Assembly (NCBI RefSeq): GCF_016403105.1
Contig: NZ_CP046155.1
Location: forward strand, 372,001 to 436,000
Length of the DNA: 64,000 bases
Direction of reading: 5' to 3'
Source: Leptolyngbya sp. BL0902
GTDB lineage: Bacteria; Cyanobacteriota; Cyanobacteriia; Phormidesmidales; Phormidesmidaceae
Shown here: one piece after another, positions 18,665-28,087 of the stretch
Numbering within the stretch: position 1 is the stretch's first letter
Layout: each line of letters begins with the position of its first letter
Translations under genes and position numbers: made by a program
Notes under the pieces: generated by a model
Told to the model about the DNA's origin: nothing
What the model saw: only the letters and a program-made list of their open reading frames with translations
Database searches by the model: none

Positions 18665-20977
18665 TTAACCTTGGCCCCCGGTGTTGGAGAGGGCCGGGTT
18701 GAGCCAGGGTTCTAGGGCTTCGGCAGGGAGGGGCTTGGCAAACCAGTAGCCCTGGCCGTATTGACAGCGGAGTTGTTTGAGGTAGTCAATATGGGCCTGG
18801 GTTTCAATGCCTTCGGCCACCACATCGAGGTTGAGGCTAGCCGCCATGGCTACGATGGCTCCCACAATTTGGCCGCCTTCGGGGTGCTGGTGCAGATTAA
18901 TGATGAAGGAACGGTCAATTTTGAGGGTGCGCATGGGGTATTGATGCAGGTAGCTGAGGGAGGAGTAGCCCGTACCAAAGTCGTCTAGGCTGAGGCTAAA
19001 CCCCATCTGGCTGAGGGTTTGCAGGGTGTGTTGGGTGATGTCGCTCTTGTCCATCAGGGCCGATTCTGTCACCTCCAGTTTGATTTGGTGCGGCTGAAGA
19101 CCGTTGGCCTCCAAGACCTGGGTGAGGTAGGCCACCAGGTCGGGCCGGGTGAAATGGCGGGTCGAGAGGTTGAGACTAAGAAAGATCGGCGGCATGGTAG
19201 GCCAGCGGCGCTGCCATTGGGCTAAATGTTGGCAGGCTAGGGCAATCACCCGATCATCAATGGCGAGGATCAGCCCCATTTCCTCGGCCACAGGAATGAA
19301 GTAATCTGGCGAGACTAGGCCCCGGGTGGGATGCTGCCAGCGTACCAGGGCCTCAAACCCAGCGAGGGCGTTGGTTTCGAGGTGAACAATGGGCTGATAG
19401 TAGACGACAAACTCATCCCGACTACAGGCATTGCGGAGGGCGGTTTCCATCTCCAGCCGTGCCATGGCCCGCTGGTGCATACTGGTGTCGTAAAGGGCAA
19501 ACTGGGCGCGGCCCTGCTGTTTGGCCCGATACATGGCAATTTCCGCATCCCGCAGCATGTCCTGGGCTTGGTCGTAGATTACCATTGCGCCCTGGCCCTG
19601 GAGAGCAATGCCAATGCTGACCGATAGCGTCAAGCTCAGATCTCCCACCAGCAGGGGCGGATCCATCGCCTGCCGAATCCGCTCGGCCAGTTGGGTGATT
19701 TCCATCAGCCCCGCCGGGGCACTCACCTGCACCACAAACTCATCGCCGCCTAGCCGCGCCAAAAAGTCCTCTGGATGCAGGCAACCATATAGCCGACTAG
19801 CCACCTCAATCAACAGTTGATCCCCCACGCTGTGGCCGATGCAGTCATTCACCTGCTTGAAGTTATCAATGTCCAACATCAGCACCGCCAGCGCTGGGTA
19901 GGGGCCACCACCGGGCTGGAGAGCCCGATCTAAATGGTTGAAAAACAAGGCACGATTGGGCAATCCCGTGAGCGTATCGTGGCAGGTGCGGTAGGCCAAC
20001 TGAGCCTCGGTGGTTTTGAGGTCGGTGATGTCGATCAAGATGCCGTCAAGGTATGGCTGCAGCCCATCCCAGTGAACCTGACCTTGATCTAATACCCAGC
20101 GATCCTGTCCGTCCCGTGCCAAGCAGCGGTAGGTAAGCCGAAAGGGCACCCGTTCATCTAGGGCCTTTTCCATTGCCCGCCGCACCCGGTCTTGATCCTC
20201 TGGGTGAATTAGGTGAGCAAAGTCTAGGCCGTTGGGCAGCGTAAAGGTGGAGGCCGAAAAGCCTAAAATATCGGCAATTCCATCGCTGATAAAGGCTAGC
20301 TCCCAGGGAGCGTCGGGGGCATCGTCGGGGGCATCTTGATCACCCTCCAAAGCCTTGCCTCTAGCCTGCATACGGTATACCGCCCCAGGCAAGTGATTCA
20401 TCAGGGTATGGTATTGGCCCTCGGTCGCGGGCTGGGTCGCGGGCTGGGTCGCGGACTGGGGCTGGAGATCTTCCTCCAGGATGGCCAGCACTAGGGGGAT
20501 CAGGCTGGCCGCGCCCGGTCCCTGCCCGGAGAAATTGGCGGTGTTGGGATAATCCACAAGGGGGACAAGAACGAGATGAACCTGAATGGGGTGCCTAGAC
20601 TGAGTCCGACAGCGTTGTTCTAGAACAGCGCCCATGGGCAGCGGGGGGTGGTGATCGTCCATGAAGAGATCGAAGAGCGTCCGCTGCGCCAGTTCGGTGG
20701 CCTCGTACCCCAGCAGACGGCCTAGGGCAGGGTTGGCCGTTATCATGCGATAGGTACCTGGGTCGCAGATTGCCATCCCAACTGGCGCAGCGACAAACAC
20801 CTGGCGAAAGAGGGCCGCCTCAGCATCCTCCACGAAGGAAAGCTCCTCCTCGCTTCCTGGGGTTGCCCTGCCCTGGTCTGCCCCTAGCTTCCCCAGGCCA
20901 ATCTCCGCCGCTAGCCACTGTTGTATGAGGCGAGAAAACGTCTGCTCAGCAGCAATCAGAGGTAATGGCTTAACCAT
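18665..20977 (-). CDS. PAS-PAS-GGDEF-EAL cyclic-di-GMP signalling protein
   Basis: The open frame reaches 21121, but the ATG at 20977 (MVKPLPLIAAEQTF) is the sensible start because upstream lies a tandem-repeat leader. The product is about 770 residues. A PAS domain (FRQVFVAAPVGMAICDPG) is followed by a second PAS with PAC (ISDGIADILGFSAS), then GGDEF with intact GGDEF active site, then EAL with intact EALVRW and DDFGTGYSSL motifs. Both cyclase and phosphodiesterase activities are possible. It has no membrane segment and is probably a cytoplasmic sensor. A short in-frame repeat (ATQPATQPATE) links the PAS domains. Confidence 0.92.
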   Translation of the reverse strand: MVKPLPLIAAEQTFSRLIQQWLAAEIGLGKLGADQGRATPGSEEELSFVEDAEAALFRQVFVAAPVGMAICDPGTYRMITANPALGRLLGYEATELAQRTLFDLFMDDHHPPLPMGAVLEQRCRTQSRHPIQVHLVLVPLVDYPNTANFSGQGPGAASLIPLVLAILEEDLQPQSATQPATQPATEGQYHTLMNHLPGAVYRMQARGKALEGDQDAPDDAPDAPWELAFISDGIADILGFSASTFTLPNGLDFAHLIHPEDQDRVRRAMEKALDERVPFRLTYRCLARDGQDRWVLDQGQVHWDGLQPYLDGILIDITDLKTTEAQLAYRTCHDTLTGLPNRALFFNHLDRALQPGGGPYPALAVLMLDIDNFKQVNDCIGHSVGDQLLIEVASRLYGCLHPEDFLARLGGDEFVVQVSAPAGLMEITQLAERIRQAMDPPLLVGDLSLTLSVSIGIALQGQGAMVIYDQAQDMLRDAEIAMYRAKQQGRAQFALYDTSMHQRAMARLEMETALRNACSRDEFVVYYQPIVHLETNALAGFEALVRWQHPTRGLVSPDYFIPVAEEMGLILAIDDRVIALACQHLAQWQRRWPTMPPIFLSLNLSTRHFTRPDLVAYLTQVLEANGLQPHQIKLEVTESALMDKSDITQHTLQTLSQMGFSLSLDDFGTGYSSLSYLHQYPMRTLKIDRSFIINLHQHPEGGQIVGAIVAMAASLNLDVVAEGIETQAHIDYLKQLRCQYGQGYWFAKPLPAEALEPWLNPALSNTGGQG

Positions 20978-21010
20978 GGGTATTTGGCGCGGCGGGGTCG
21001 GTGGGGCGGA

Positions 21011-21050
21011 TGTGGAGGATCGTGTTTGGAGGATCGTGTTTGGAGGATCA
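21011..21050. repeat. 14-bp tandem repeat upstream of the GGDEF-EAL gene
   Basis: The unit TGTTTGGAGGATCG occurs at 21023-21036 and 21037-21050 (last base changed), preceded by a 12-bp version at 21011-21022. It sits 34 bases upstream of the chosen start codon, in the leader or promoter of the gene. Confidence 0.75.
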
Positions 21051-21180
21051 CCCAAGGGACTGATGCTCCTCCAAACGCCCCCTATTAGGGCTATCCGTAA
21101 CGTACCCACTTCTTGGCCCAATCAGGAAAACTGGTATAACTGTTTACACCTTGCAACGCTTCGTTACCCAAGGGGCGGGC

Positions 21181-21843
21181 CTAATAGCCATGTTCCGCCA
21201 AAAAAGCCAGGGACAAGTCTTCTCCATCGGCAGCACCATGGTTGGGGCGACCCTGGAGCAGTTTTTCCACATACTTACCGAGAATGTCGCCCTCTAGGTT
21301 CACCGCCTGACCGGGCTGGAGGTATGGCAGGGTGGTTTCTTGGTAGGTAACGGGGATAACCGCCACCGAAAACCAGTCGCCGCTGGGGCTGCATTCCGCC
21401 ACTGTCAGGCTGATGCCGTTGATGGCGATGCTGCCCTTGGGCACGATGTAGCGGGCCACACGGGCATCGGGCACGGTGAAGCTAATCATCCAGGCGTTGT
21501 CGGTTTGGGTGGCGGCTTCCAGATGCCCCCGTCCATCCACGTGCCCGGTGACGAAATGCCCGCCAATTTTGCCTCCCACCCGCAGAGAGGATTCGAGGTT
21601 TACCCAGCTTCCTTCGGGCAGTTGTCCGAGGGTGGTGCGGGCCAGGGTTTCGGGGGAGACTGCCGCCACAAAGCCTTGGGGCAGCAAGGTTTCTACGGTC
21701 AAACAAATGCCATCTACGGCGATGCTGTCCCCCAGGGCCACATCCCTCAGCAGGGGATGGGTGGGGGTGGAATAGTGGAGGGTGAGTTGGCCACTCCCGC
21801 TGTGGGACAGGCGACCCATGGCCTGAATGAGTCCGGTGAACAT
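21181..21843 (-). CDS. ribE: Riboflavin synthase alpha chain
   Basis: Predicted 220 residues from the ATG at 21843, which gives the conserved N-terminus MFTGLIQAMG; the open frame extends further upstream without homology. The enzyme joins two 6,7-dimethyl-8-ribityllumazines to make riboflavin. The two lumazine-binding repeats are visible, each with its own ICLTV or ISLTV motif (DSIAVDGICLTV and GSIAINGISLTV) and the TGHVDG segment between. No other rib genes are nearby. The last few residues (SLAFLAEHGY) are normal for cyanobacterial members. Confidence 0.93.
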   Translation of the reverse strand: MFTGLIQAMGRLSHSGSGQLTLHYSTPTHPLLRDVALGDSIAVDGICLTVETLLPQGFVAAVSPETLARTTLGQLPEGSWVNLESSLRVGGKIGGHFVTGHVDGRGHLEAATQTDNAWMISFTVPDARVARYIVPKGSIAINGISLTVAECSPSGDWFSVAVIPVTYQETTLPYLQPGQAVNLEGDILGKYVEKLLQGRPNHGAADGEDLSLAFLAEHGY

Positions 21844-22178
21844 GGTGATGTATAAAATAGAACGATAGGTCAAGGAAATGTGGAGCCCTCGTAAAATCTC
21901 AGATCCAGGATCGCCCAGGGAGGTTAGGATCAGGGCATACTGAGTTAGCAAGCGTTTGATTCCAGGCTACCCTATGTCGATGGGGGCTACCTGAGGGGCT
22001 GGTCCCAGGGATAGACACCTCCCAAGGCGGCATCACCGTGGGGCCGCCGAACCCGATGACGGATCAAAACCGAATAAAAACCGTCCTATACCCCCAGCCC
22101 ATTTCCCAGACATACTACTTTAATACCCTGAGGCAGGGGGTCTATCCTGTCCATCCCTGGAGCCAAGAGGCTAAGCCA
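21844..22178. other. Divergent promoter interval between ribE and the DUF151 gene
   Basis: This stretch of about 335 bp separates divergent genes. The open frames that cross it are upstream extensions without family similarity. I see no repeats or structured element and no RFN-type riboswitch. Confidence 0.4.
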
Positions 22179-22697
22179 ATGATTGAAATGAAAGTTGCCG
22201 GGATTGCCCTTGATGCGGTGTCGCGTAGCCCTGTGATCCTGCTGCGGGACACGACGGAGCGGCGGCAGCTTCCGATCTACATTAGCCGTGAGCAGGCTGG
22301 ATCCATTATCGGAGCGCTCGAAAATCAGGTGTCGCCCCGCCCCCTCACCCACGACCTGTTTGTGAACCTAATCGAAGATTGGGACATGACCCTAGAGCGG
22401 GTGGTCATCCACGCCCTGCGAGACAATACCTTCTATGCCCTGCTCACCCTGGTGAAGGGCGAAACCCGCCGCGAACTGGATGCCCGTCCCAGCGATGCCA
22501 TCGCCATTGCCCTACGGTTGGATGCGCCGATTTGGGTGATGGAAGAAGTCGTGGCCGAAGCCTCCATGCCCGTAGATCGAGATGCGGATGAGGCGGAGAA
22601 AGAAGCCTTCCAAGCCTTCTTGGCCAACCTCAGCCCGTCGGATTTCATTCAGCGGGGAGGCCGTTCCTCCACCAGCAACGACGCCTTTGATAGCTAA
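22179..22697 (+). CDS. Bifunctional nuclease family protein (DUF151)
   Basis: Predicted 172 residues from the ATG at 22179 (MIEMKVAGIALD), which has AGAGG upstream and gives the usual family start; a longer frame begins at 22038. Conserved segments are LPIYISREQAGSI, RPLTHDL and DARPSDAIAIALR. DUF151 members include a plant bifunctional nuclease and a mycobacterial protein; the role in cyanobacteria is not established. It ends seven bases before the aldo/keto reductase gene and is probably cotranscribed with it. Confidence 0.85.
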   Translation: MIEMKVAGIALDAVSRSPVILLRDTTERRQLPIYISREQAGSIIGALENQVSPRPLTHDLFVNLIEDWDMTLERVVIHALRDNTFYALLTLVKGETRRELDARPSDAIAIALRLDAPIWVMEEVVAEASMPVDRDADEAEKEAFQAFLANLSPSDFIQRGGRSSTSNDAFDS

Positions 22698-22704
22698 GCC
22701 TTCG

Positions 22705-23877
22705 ATGGATTCGTCCGTGATAGCGAATGATGCCCCTGCCGCGATGCCCATGCAATATCGGCGGTTTGGCAAAACAGATCTGCGCCTGTCGGTGTTTTCT
22801 TTGGGCACCATGCGCGGGTTAGATAGCCCCGACACCTTTGAAGCCATCCTAGAACGGACGCTGGGTTTGGGCCTTAACCACATCGAAACCGCACGGGGCT
22901 ATGGGCCAAGCGAACGCTGGCTAGGGAACTGGCTCCACCGTCGCGGCAAGCCCGAAAACCTGGTGCTGACGACCAAAATTCCGCCCCAGCCCAGCCGAGC
23001 GGCCATGGCCCAGTTATTGGCCGACTCCCTAGAGCGGCTGCGGGTGGATCGGGTAGACTGCCTCGCGATCCACGGCCTCAACACCCCAGAGCATTTGGCC
23101 TGGGTGCAGAACCCCGACGGCTGCATGGCGGCGGTGGCCGAAGCCCAGTCCCAGGGCAAGATTGGCCATGTGGGCTTTTCTACCCACGGCCCCCGCGAGG
23201 TAATTCAGGCCGCCATGGAAACGGGGCTGTTTAGCTTTGTGCTGCTGCATTACTACTACTTTTTTCAGCGCCATGCCCCGCTGATCGCCCTCGCCCAGGC
23301 CCTAGACCTGGGGGTTTTCATCATCTCCCCCGGCGACAAAGGCGGAATGCTCTACACCCCACCAGACACCCTGCGGCAGGTGTGCCATCCCTTCGAGCCG
23401 CTGTTTCTCACCTATCGCTGGCTGCTGAGCCAACCGGGCATTACCACCCTCAGCACCGGGCCTGCCTGCCCTGAAGAACTAGATTTTCTAACGGAATTAG
23501 CCCACCGCACCGATCCCCTTACCCCTGAAGAAATTGCTGCCCTAGAGCGATTAGATCAGCGCCCCGCCACTGTCCTAGGGACTGACCTCTGCCGCCAGTG
23601 CTACGAGTGCCTGCCCTGCCCAGAGGAGATTCACATCCCCGAAGTGCTGCGCTTGCGAAACCTGGCCCTGGCCTACGCCATGCAGCCCTTTGGCGAATAC
23701 CGCTACCGCATGTTTGAAAACGCGGGCCACTGGTTTCCTGGTCGCAAGGCCAACCGCTGCACCGACTGCGGCGACTGTCTGCCCCGCTGCCCTGAGAACC
23801 TGAACATTCCCGCCCTGCTGCGCGACACCCACGACCGCCTCAAAGGCCCAGACCGCCGCCGCCTGTGGGATGACTAG
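22705..23877 (+). CDS. Aldo/keto reductase with C-terminal ferredoxin-like domain
   Basis: Predicted about 390 residues from an ATG at 22705; a start at 22750 (MQYRRFGKTD) is equally possible and matches the usual family N-terminus. The first 290 residues are a TIM-barrel aldo/keto reductase (FGKTDLRLSVFSLGTM, TKIPPQ, GVFIISPGDKGG). The last 90 carry a Cys-rich ferredoxin-like region (CRQCYECLPCP and CTDCGDCLPRCP) that can hold iron-sulfur clusters. This fusion is widespread in bacteria and archaea, and its substrate is unknown. It sits seven bases after the DUF151 gene. Confidence 0.9.
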   Translation: MDSSVIANDAPAAMPMQYRRFGKTDLRLSVFSLGTMRGLDSPDTFEAILERTLGLGLNHIETARGYGPSERWLGNWLHRRGKPENLVLTTKIPPQPSRAAMAQLLADSLERLRVDRVDCLAIHGLNTPEHLAWVQNPDGCMAAVAEAQSQGKIGHVGFSTHGPREVIQAAMETGLFSFVLLHYYYFFQRHAPLIALAQALDLGVFIISPGDKGGMLYTPPDTLRQVCHPFEPLFLTYRWLLSQPGITTLSTGPACPEELDFLTELAHRTDPLTPEEIAALERLDQRPATVLGTDLCRQCYECLPCPEEIHIPEVLRLRNLALAYAMQPFGEYRYRMFENAGHWFPGRKANRCTDCGDCLPRCPENLNIPALLRDTHDRLKGPDRRRLWDD

Positions 23878-23911
23878 CCCCGCTGATCTGCCGCTGTGGA
23901 GGTCGGCAACG

Positions 23912-25267
23912 TTAGGCCGTGTGCCCCGTCTGAACCCGCTGGCCAAGGACATAGGTCGCAGCCACGGCCCGATCATCCCCCATCATCAGGAGGGAAAAGA
24001 GGGTATCGGCGAGGGTGGCCATGTCATCCCCTAGGGTGGCTTGGTTGCGAAGGGCCAGCAAAGGAGTGGCCTGGGGGTTGAGAACCACACAGTCGGCCTC
24101 GTTGCCGGGGTTAAAGCTGCCGATTGTGTCCTCCAAACAGAGGGCTTGGGCACCGCCTAGGGTGGCCAGAAACAGCGCCTTGAAGGCCGAGAGTTTTTGC
24201 CCCCGCAGTTGGGCCACTTTGTAAGCTTCGTTGGTGGTTTGCAGCATCGAAAAACTTGTCCCTGCACCCACGTCTGTCCCCAACCCCACTTTCACTGGAT
24301 GATCAGCGGACTTGGCCTGCTCAATGCGAAACAATCCGCTGCCTAAAAATAGGTTAGAAGTGGGACAAAAAGAAATCGTTGCCTTGGCCTGAGCTAGACG
24401 GCGGAACTCCTCATCCGTGAGCTGTACCCCGTGGGCAAACACCGACCGCTCCCGCACGAGGCCCGTTTGATCGTAAACATCTAAATAGCCGTCGTATTGG
24501 GGAAACAATTCCCGAATCCAGGCCACTTCGTTGATGTTTTCCGAAAGGTGGGTGTGCAAATACACGTCCGGGAATTCGTCTAGCAGTTTTGCGGCAGCTT
24601 TCAGTTGGGCCTCGGTAGACGTTCCGGCAAACCGGGGAGTGACCGCATAGCGCAGCCGCCCTTTGCCGTGCCATTTTTCGATCAGTGCCTTGGACTGGTC
24701 GTAGCCCGTCTGGGCCGTATCCCGCAAGTAGTCCGGCGCGTTGCAATCCATCAGCACCTTGCCGCTAATCATGCGGAGATTGCGGGCGAGGGCCGCTTCA
24801 AACAAGGCATCCACCGATTCGGGAAACACCGCCGCAAATACCAGGGCCGTGGTGGTGCCGTTTTTCAGCAGTTCATCCAAAAATACATCGGCCACTTGGC
24901 GGGCGTGGGTTGGGTCTTGGAACTGGCGCTCGGTGGGAAAGGTGTATTGGTTCAGCCATTCCAATAACTGCTCCCCGTAGGCGGCCATCATCCCGGTTTG
25001 GGGATAGTGGATGTGGGTATCAATGAAGCCGGGGGTAATCAGGTGGCCGGAATAATCGACCAGGGGCAGGTGGACATAGGTAGAATGCAGATCGGCAAAG
25101 TGCCCTAGGGCGGCAATGTGGCCGTTTTCGATGACGAGCAACCCATCGGCGAAGTAGCGCACGGCCTCGGCTTCGGGCACAAAAAATGGATCAGCCACAC
25201 AGTCAATCAGGGTTCCCCGCAGGGCAAGGCTGGCAACGGAAACGGGGGAAGCAGCGGGTTGGCCCAT
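23912..25267 (-). CDS. guaD: Guanine deaminase
   Basis: Predicted 451 residues from the ATG at 25267 (MGQPAASPVSV), preceded by AGGA; the open frame extends to 25348. It hydrolyses guanine to xanthine and ammonia, the entry to purine salvage for nitrogen. Amidohydrolase metal and substrate residues are visible: FIDTHIHYPQTGM, LHTHLSE, FAHGVQLTDEE and GLGTDVGAGTSFSM. The hallmark order matches bacterial and animal guanine deaminases. It is a single gene; xanthine dehydrogenase and uricase genes are not in the window. Confidence 0.93.
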   Translation of the reverse strand: MGQPAASPVSVASLALRGTLIDCVADPFFVPEAEAVRYFADGLLVIENGHIAALGHFADLHSTYVHLPLVDYSGHLITPGFIDTHIHYPQTGMMAAYGEQLLEWLNQYTFPTERQFQDPTHARQVADVFLDELLKNGTTTALVFAAVFPESVDALFEAALARNLRMISGKVLMDCNAPDYLRDTAQTGYDQSKALIEKWHGKGRLRYAVTPRFAGTSTEAQLKAAAKLLDEFPDVYLHTHLSENINEVAWIRELFPQYDGYLDVYDQTGLVRERSVFAHGVQLTDEEFRRLAQAKATISFCPTSNLFLGSGLFRIEQAKSADHPVKVGLGTDVGAGTSFSMLQTTNEAYKVAQLRGQKLSAFKALFLATLGGAQALCLEDTIGSFNPGNEADCVVLNPQATPLLALRNQATLGDDMATLADTLFSLLMMGDDRAVAATYVLGQRVQTGHTA

Positions 25268-25383
25268 GGGGATATCCTGAGGATGCTGGCAAGTAAGATT
25301 CGTGAGATGCACTCCCAGAATTTTCCCACTAGGGCCAGGGGATGACAACGGTAGGCGATTATCGTTCCCATCTATGGATTAAT

Positions 25384-26043
25384 CTACGGAAGTTCTGTGG
25401 CGAGTTGGCGGCGCAGGTCGCGGAGCATGGCGCTGGTTCCGGTGGACAGGGCTTGCTGCACCAAGGTTGGAATCCAGGTGGTGATCGGCAGATTGGGGAA
25501 CACCGAGCTGGTGGTGCTGGGCTGGTAGCCGTCCCCTTGCAGCCGATAAATCGTGAGCCGCCCATCCTCGTAAATCCAGACCTCCGGCACTTGTACCAGG
25601 GCGTAGGCATCTAGGGTGGTTTTGGAGGTGACGTCGGCTTCAATGGCTAAATCCGGCGGCGGATCCTTCGTCATATCCATCCGCATCACCCCTTGCACCC
25701 GTGCCGCATTTTGGATGTAAAAGCAGGTATCCGGCTCCAGTCCTGCCCGTTTCGGTCGCTTGAAGGTGGTGGAACCAAAGTCTTCCCAATCGCGGCCTTG
25801 GGCATCCAGCAGGGCTTTCACAATGTCGGTAATAATGCGGTTGGGACGCTCGTGGGCGGGCAAGGGCGACATAATTTCTAGGGTACCGTCGCAGTAGTTA
25901 ATGCGGGGAATCAGCCGTTCTTCCCCCAAATCGGCCAACAGCGTTTCGTATTGCTCCCAGGTGACATCGCCAATCAACAGATGACTGCCGGGGGACACAT
26001 CCAGGGTAGTAATGGGCAGTTTGGCCAGGTTCAACAGGGGCAT
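25384..26043 (-). CDS. Uma2-family putative endonuclease
   Basis: Predicted 219 residues. The core pattern of the family is visible: NYCDGTLEIMSP, RAGLEPDTCFYI, DLAIEADVTSKTTLDAY and VPEVWIYEDGRL. The usual glutamate is in the IEADV strand, and the lysine of the motif is displaced compared with the 18 kb copy. The sequence is a different subgroup from the other three Uma2 proteins here, so these are not recent duplicates. It is alone on the minus strand, 116 bp from the guaD start. Confidence 0.82.
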   Translation of the reverse strand: MPLLNLAKLPITTLDVSPGSHLLIGDVTWEQYETLLADLGEERLIPRINYCDGTLEIMSPLPAHERPNRIITDIVKALLDAQGRDWEDFGSTTFKRPKRAGLEPDTCFYIQNAARVQGVMRMDMTKDPPPDLAIEADVTSKTTLDAYALVQVPEVWIYEDGRLTIYRLQGDGYQPSTTSSVFPNLPITTWIPTLVQQALSTGTSAMLRDLRRQLATELP

Positions 26044-26171
26044 GATCAGCCTCCCAAAGAGGGCAAGTAGCCAGGGTCAGATTATTCTGATGTTAGCCTA
26101 GGGCGACGATGTGGGATGGCGAAAATCCCGGTTGTGTCCTAGGACAGCGCGAACGTTGCGGATGGGACTCC

Positions 26172-27971
26172 TCACGGCACAGCGGCGTAGGCCACCAGTT
26201 GCAGCAACCGTTGGCGCAGGGTATCCAACCCCAGGCGTTCGGTGGCGGAGATAAACAGGGCGTGGGGGTATTCCTCCCTGGCTTTGATCAGGACATCGCT
26301 GCTGATTTCGTCGGATTTGTTGAACACCAGCAGCATTGGCCCCGGTGCGATGGGCATTTGGTTGAGAATTCGCATCACCCAATGGATTTGGTCGGCCCAG
26401 GCAGGGTGGGAAATATCCACCACATGGAGCAGGGCGTCGGCCTCGGTGACTTCCTCTAGGGTGGCCCGGAAGGCGTCCATCAGGGAGGCGGGCAGTTCTT
26501 CGATAAAGCCCACCGTATCCGTCAGCACCAGGTGGGTGGTGGTGTGGGTGTCGGGGTCGGTGATGGCGAGGCGGCGGGTGGTGGGGTCTAGGGTGGCGAA
26601 AAGTTGGTCGGCGGCGTAGACCTCGGAGTTGGTGAGGGTGTTGACCAGGGTGGATTTTCCGGCGTTGGTGTAGCCCACCACGGCAATGGAGGGCAGGCTG
26701 TCATCCTGGCGACGCTGGCGCAAACGAGCCCGGTGGGCCTGGAGTTGGTTCACCTCCTGCTGAAGTTTGTTGATCCGTCGCTGGATCGCCCGTCGCTCGG
26801 TTTCTAGCTTGGTTTCCCCAGGGCCACGGGTGCCGATGCCGCCCCCCAATCGAGACATGGCCTTGCCCCGTCCGGTTAGCCTCGGCATTTGGTATTCCAA
26901 CTGGGCCAGTTCCACCTGGAGTTTTCCCGCCCCAGTTTTGGCTCGCTGGGCAAAGATATCCAGGATCAACTCCGTACGATCCACCACCCGCAGGCCGACT
27001 TGCGCTTCTAAATTCCGCACCTGCACCGGGGAGAGATCCCGGTCGAACACCACCAAATTCGCCCCCACGGTCTGGGCCGCTAGGGCCACCTCATGCACCT
27101 TCCCAGACCCCAGCACCGTTTGGGGATGGGGCCGAGGCCGTCGCTGCACCAGGGTATCCAGCACTTCGCCCCCGGCACTGTCCACTAGGCGCTTGAGTTC
27201 TTCCAGGCGTTGCTGGAAATGGTCGGCGTTTTGATCGTGGGTGTGCAGCCCCACCACCAGCACCCGATCCTGGTCAGAATCCACCTGACGGGCGGTGAAG
27301 GCACGGCGGAAGTCTTCCTCCAGTTCCTCCACCCGTTCTAGAAAATGCTGACTGGCCAGATCCTCCACATCCAGCGGTTCTGACACTAGCCAGCGCTGTT
27401 CGGGATGTGGCACCAGATGGGCCAGGTAGGCGGATTGAATATAGCCCGTGGATTGTCCGCCCCGGCGCTTAAACCCGCTGCCCGTCAACACCAGGGAGGC
27501 CAGCATATCCAGCCGTTGCAGGGCCATGGTGGTGAGGATGACATCCCCCGGTGGCTCAGCCTCGGTTTGGGTGGCAATGCAGCGAATGCCGCAGAGGCGA
27601 TCATCCCCGTAGCGGGGCAGTTCTGTCAGGGGAATTTGGGTTTGCCGCAGGGTGCCCACGCCCACGCGGATCACCTGTCCGCGACGATTAACGTAGGCAC
27701 ACACCGGGTTGCCCACCTCTGTACTCGCTGCCGCCAACCGCTGGGCAAACTCCGGCGTAACGATGCAATCCCCCGGCAACCGCTGGTGATACAACCGCTG
27801 CAACTGTTTGAGCTGACTGGGCTTCAGACCCTTGAGATTTCCGTAAACCGTTTCGATGGTGCTTTTCCCTCTACAACGCAGCCAAAAAGCCAACGGCTTG
27901 GCCCCGGAGGTCTCTCCCGCACCAAGCTCAGCGGCTTGCTTTTCATTATAGGAACCCAAGGAGGGGAGCAA
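26172..27971 (-). CDS. hflX: Ribosome-associated GTPase HflX
   Basis: Up to 599 residues from the ATG at 27971. HflX splits stalled 70S ribosomes under stress. The N-terminal glycine-rich region (SGAGKLQVELAQL-type: TGAGKLQVELAQLEYQMPRL), the GTPase G1 motif (GYTNAGKSTLVN), G3 (DTVGFIEELP) and G4 (VFNKSDE) are clear. An extra N-terminal domain of about 170 residues is typical of cyanobacterial HflX. Conserved similarity appears to begin at IETVYGNLKGLKPSQ (codon at 27857), where relatives start with Met; here that codon is ATC, so the true start is uncertain. Confidence 0.9.
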   Translation of the reverse strand: MLPSLGSYNEKQAAELGAGETSGAKPLAFWLRCRGKSTIETVYGNLKGLKPSQLKQLQRLYHQRLPGDCIVTPEFAQRLAAASTEVGNPVCAYVNRRGQVIRVGVGTLRQTQIPLTELPRYGDDRLCGIRCIATQTEAEPPGDVILTTMALQRLDMLASLVLTGSGFKRRGGQSTGYIQSAYLAHLVPHPEQRWLVSEPLDVEDLASQHFLERVEELEEDFRRAFTARQVDSDQDRVLVVGLHTHDQNADHFQQRLEELKRLVDSAGGEVLDTLVQRRPRPHPQTVLGSGKVHEVALAAQTVGANLVVFDRDLSPVQVRNLEAQVGLRVVDRTELILDIFAQRAKTGAGKLQVELAQLEYQMPRLTGRGKAMSRLGGGIGTRGPGETKLETERRAIQRRINKLQQEVNQLQAHRARLRQRRQDDSLPSIAVVGYTNAGKSTLVNTLTNSEVYAADQLFATLDPTTRRLAITDPDTHTTTHLVLTDTVGFIEELPASLMDAFRATLEEVTEADALLHVVDISHPAWADQIHWVMRILNQMPIAPGPMLLVFNKSDEISSDVLIKAREEYPHALFISATERLGLDTLRQRLLQLVAYAAVP

Positions 27972-28021
27972 CCGTTTAGCGTTGTGGTTTAGATCCGAGG
28001 GTTAGATCAACCGCCAACAAA

Positions 28022-28042
28022 CAAGGGGCCTAAGCCCCCTTG
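28022..28042 (-). terminator. Intrinsic terminator after the EF-hand-like gene
   Basis: On the minus strand CAAGGGG and CCCCTTG (28036-28042 and 28022-28028) form a GC-rich stem, followed by a T-rich TTTGTTGG. It lies 46 bases after the stop of the secreted protein gene and upstream of hflX. Confidence 0.6.
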
Positions 28043-28087
28043 CTTGTATTACGTTGTCTCGAAAGCAGCTAGGCCAAGGGTTTAGCC

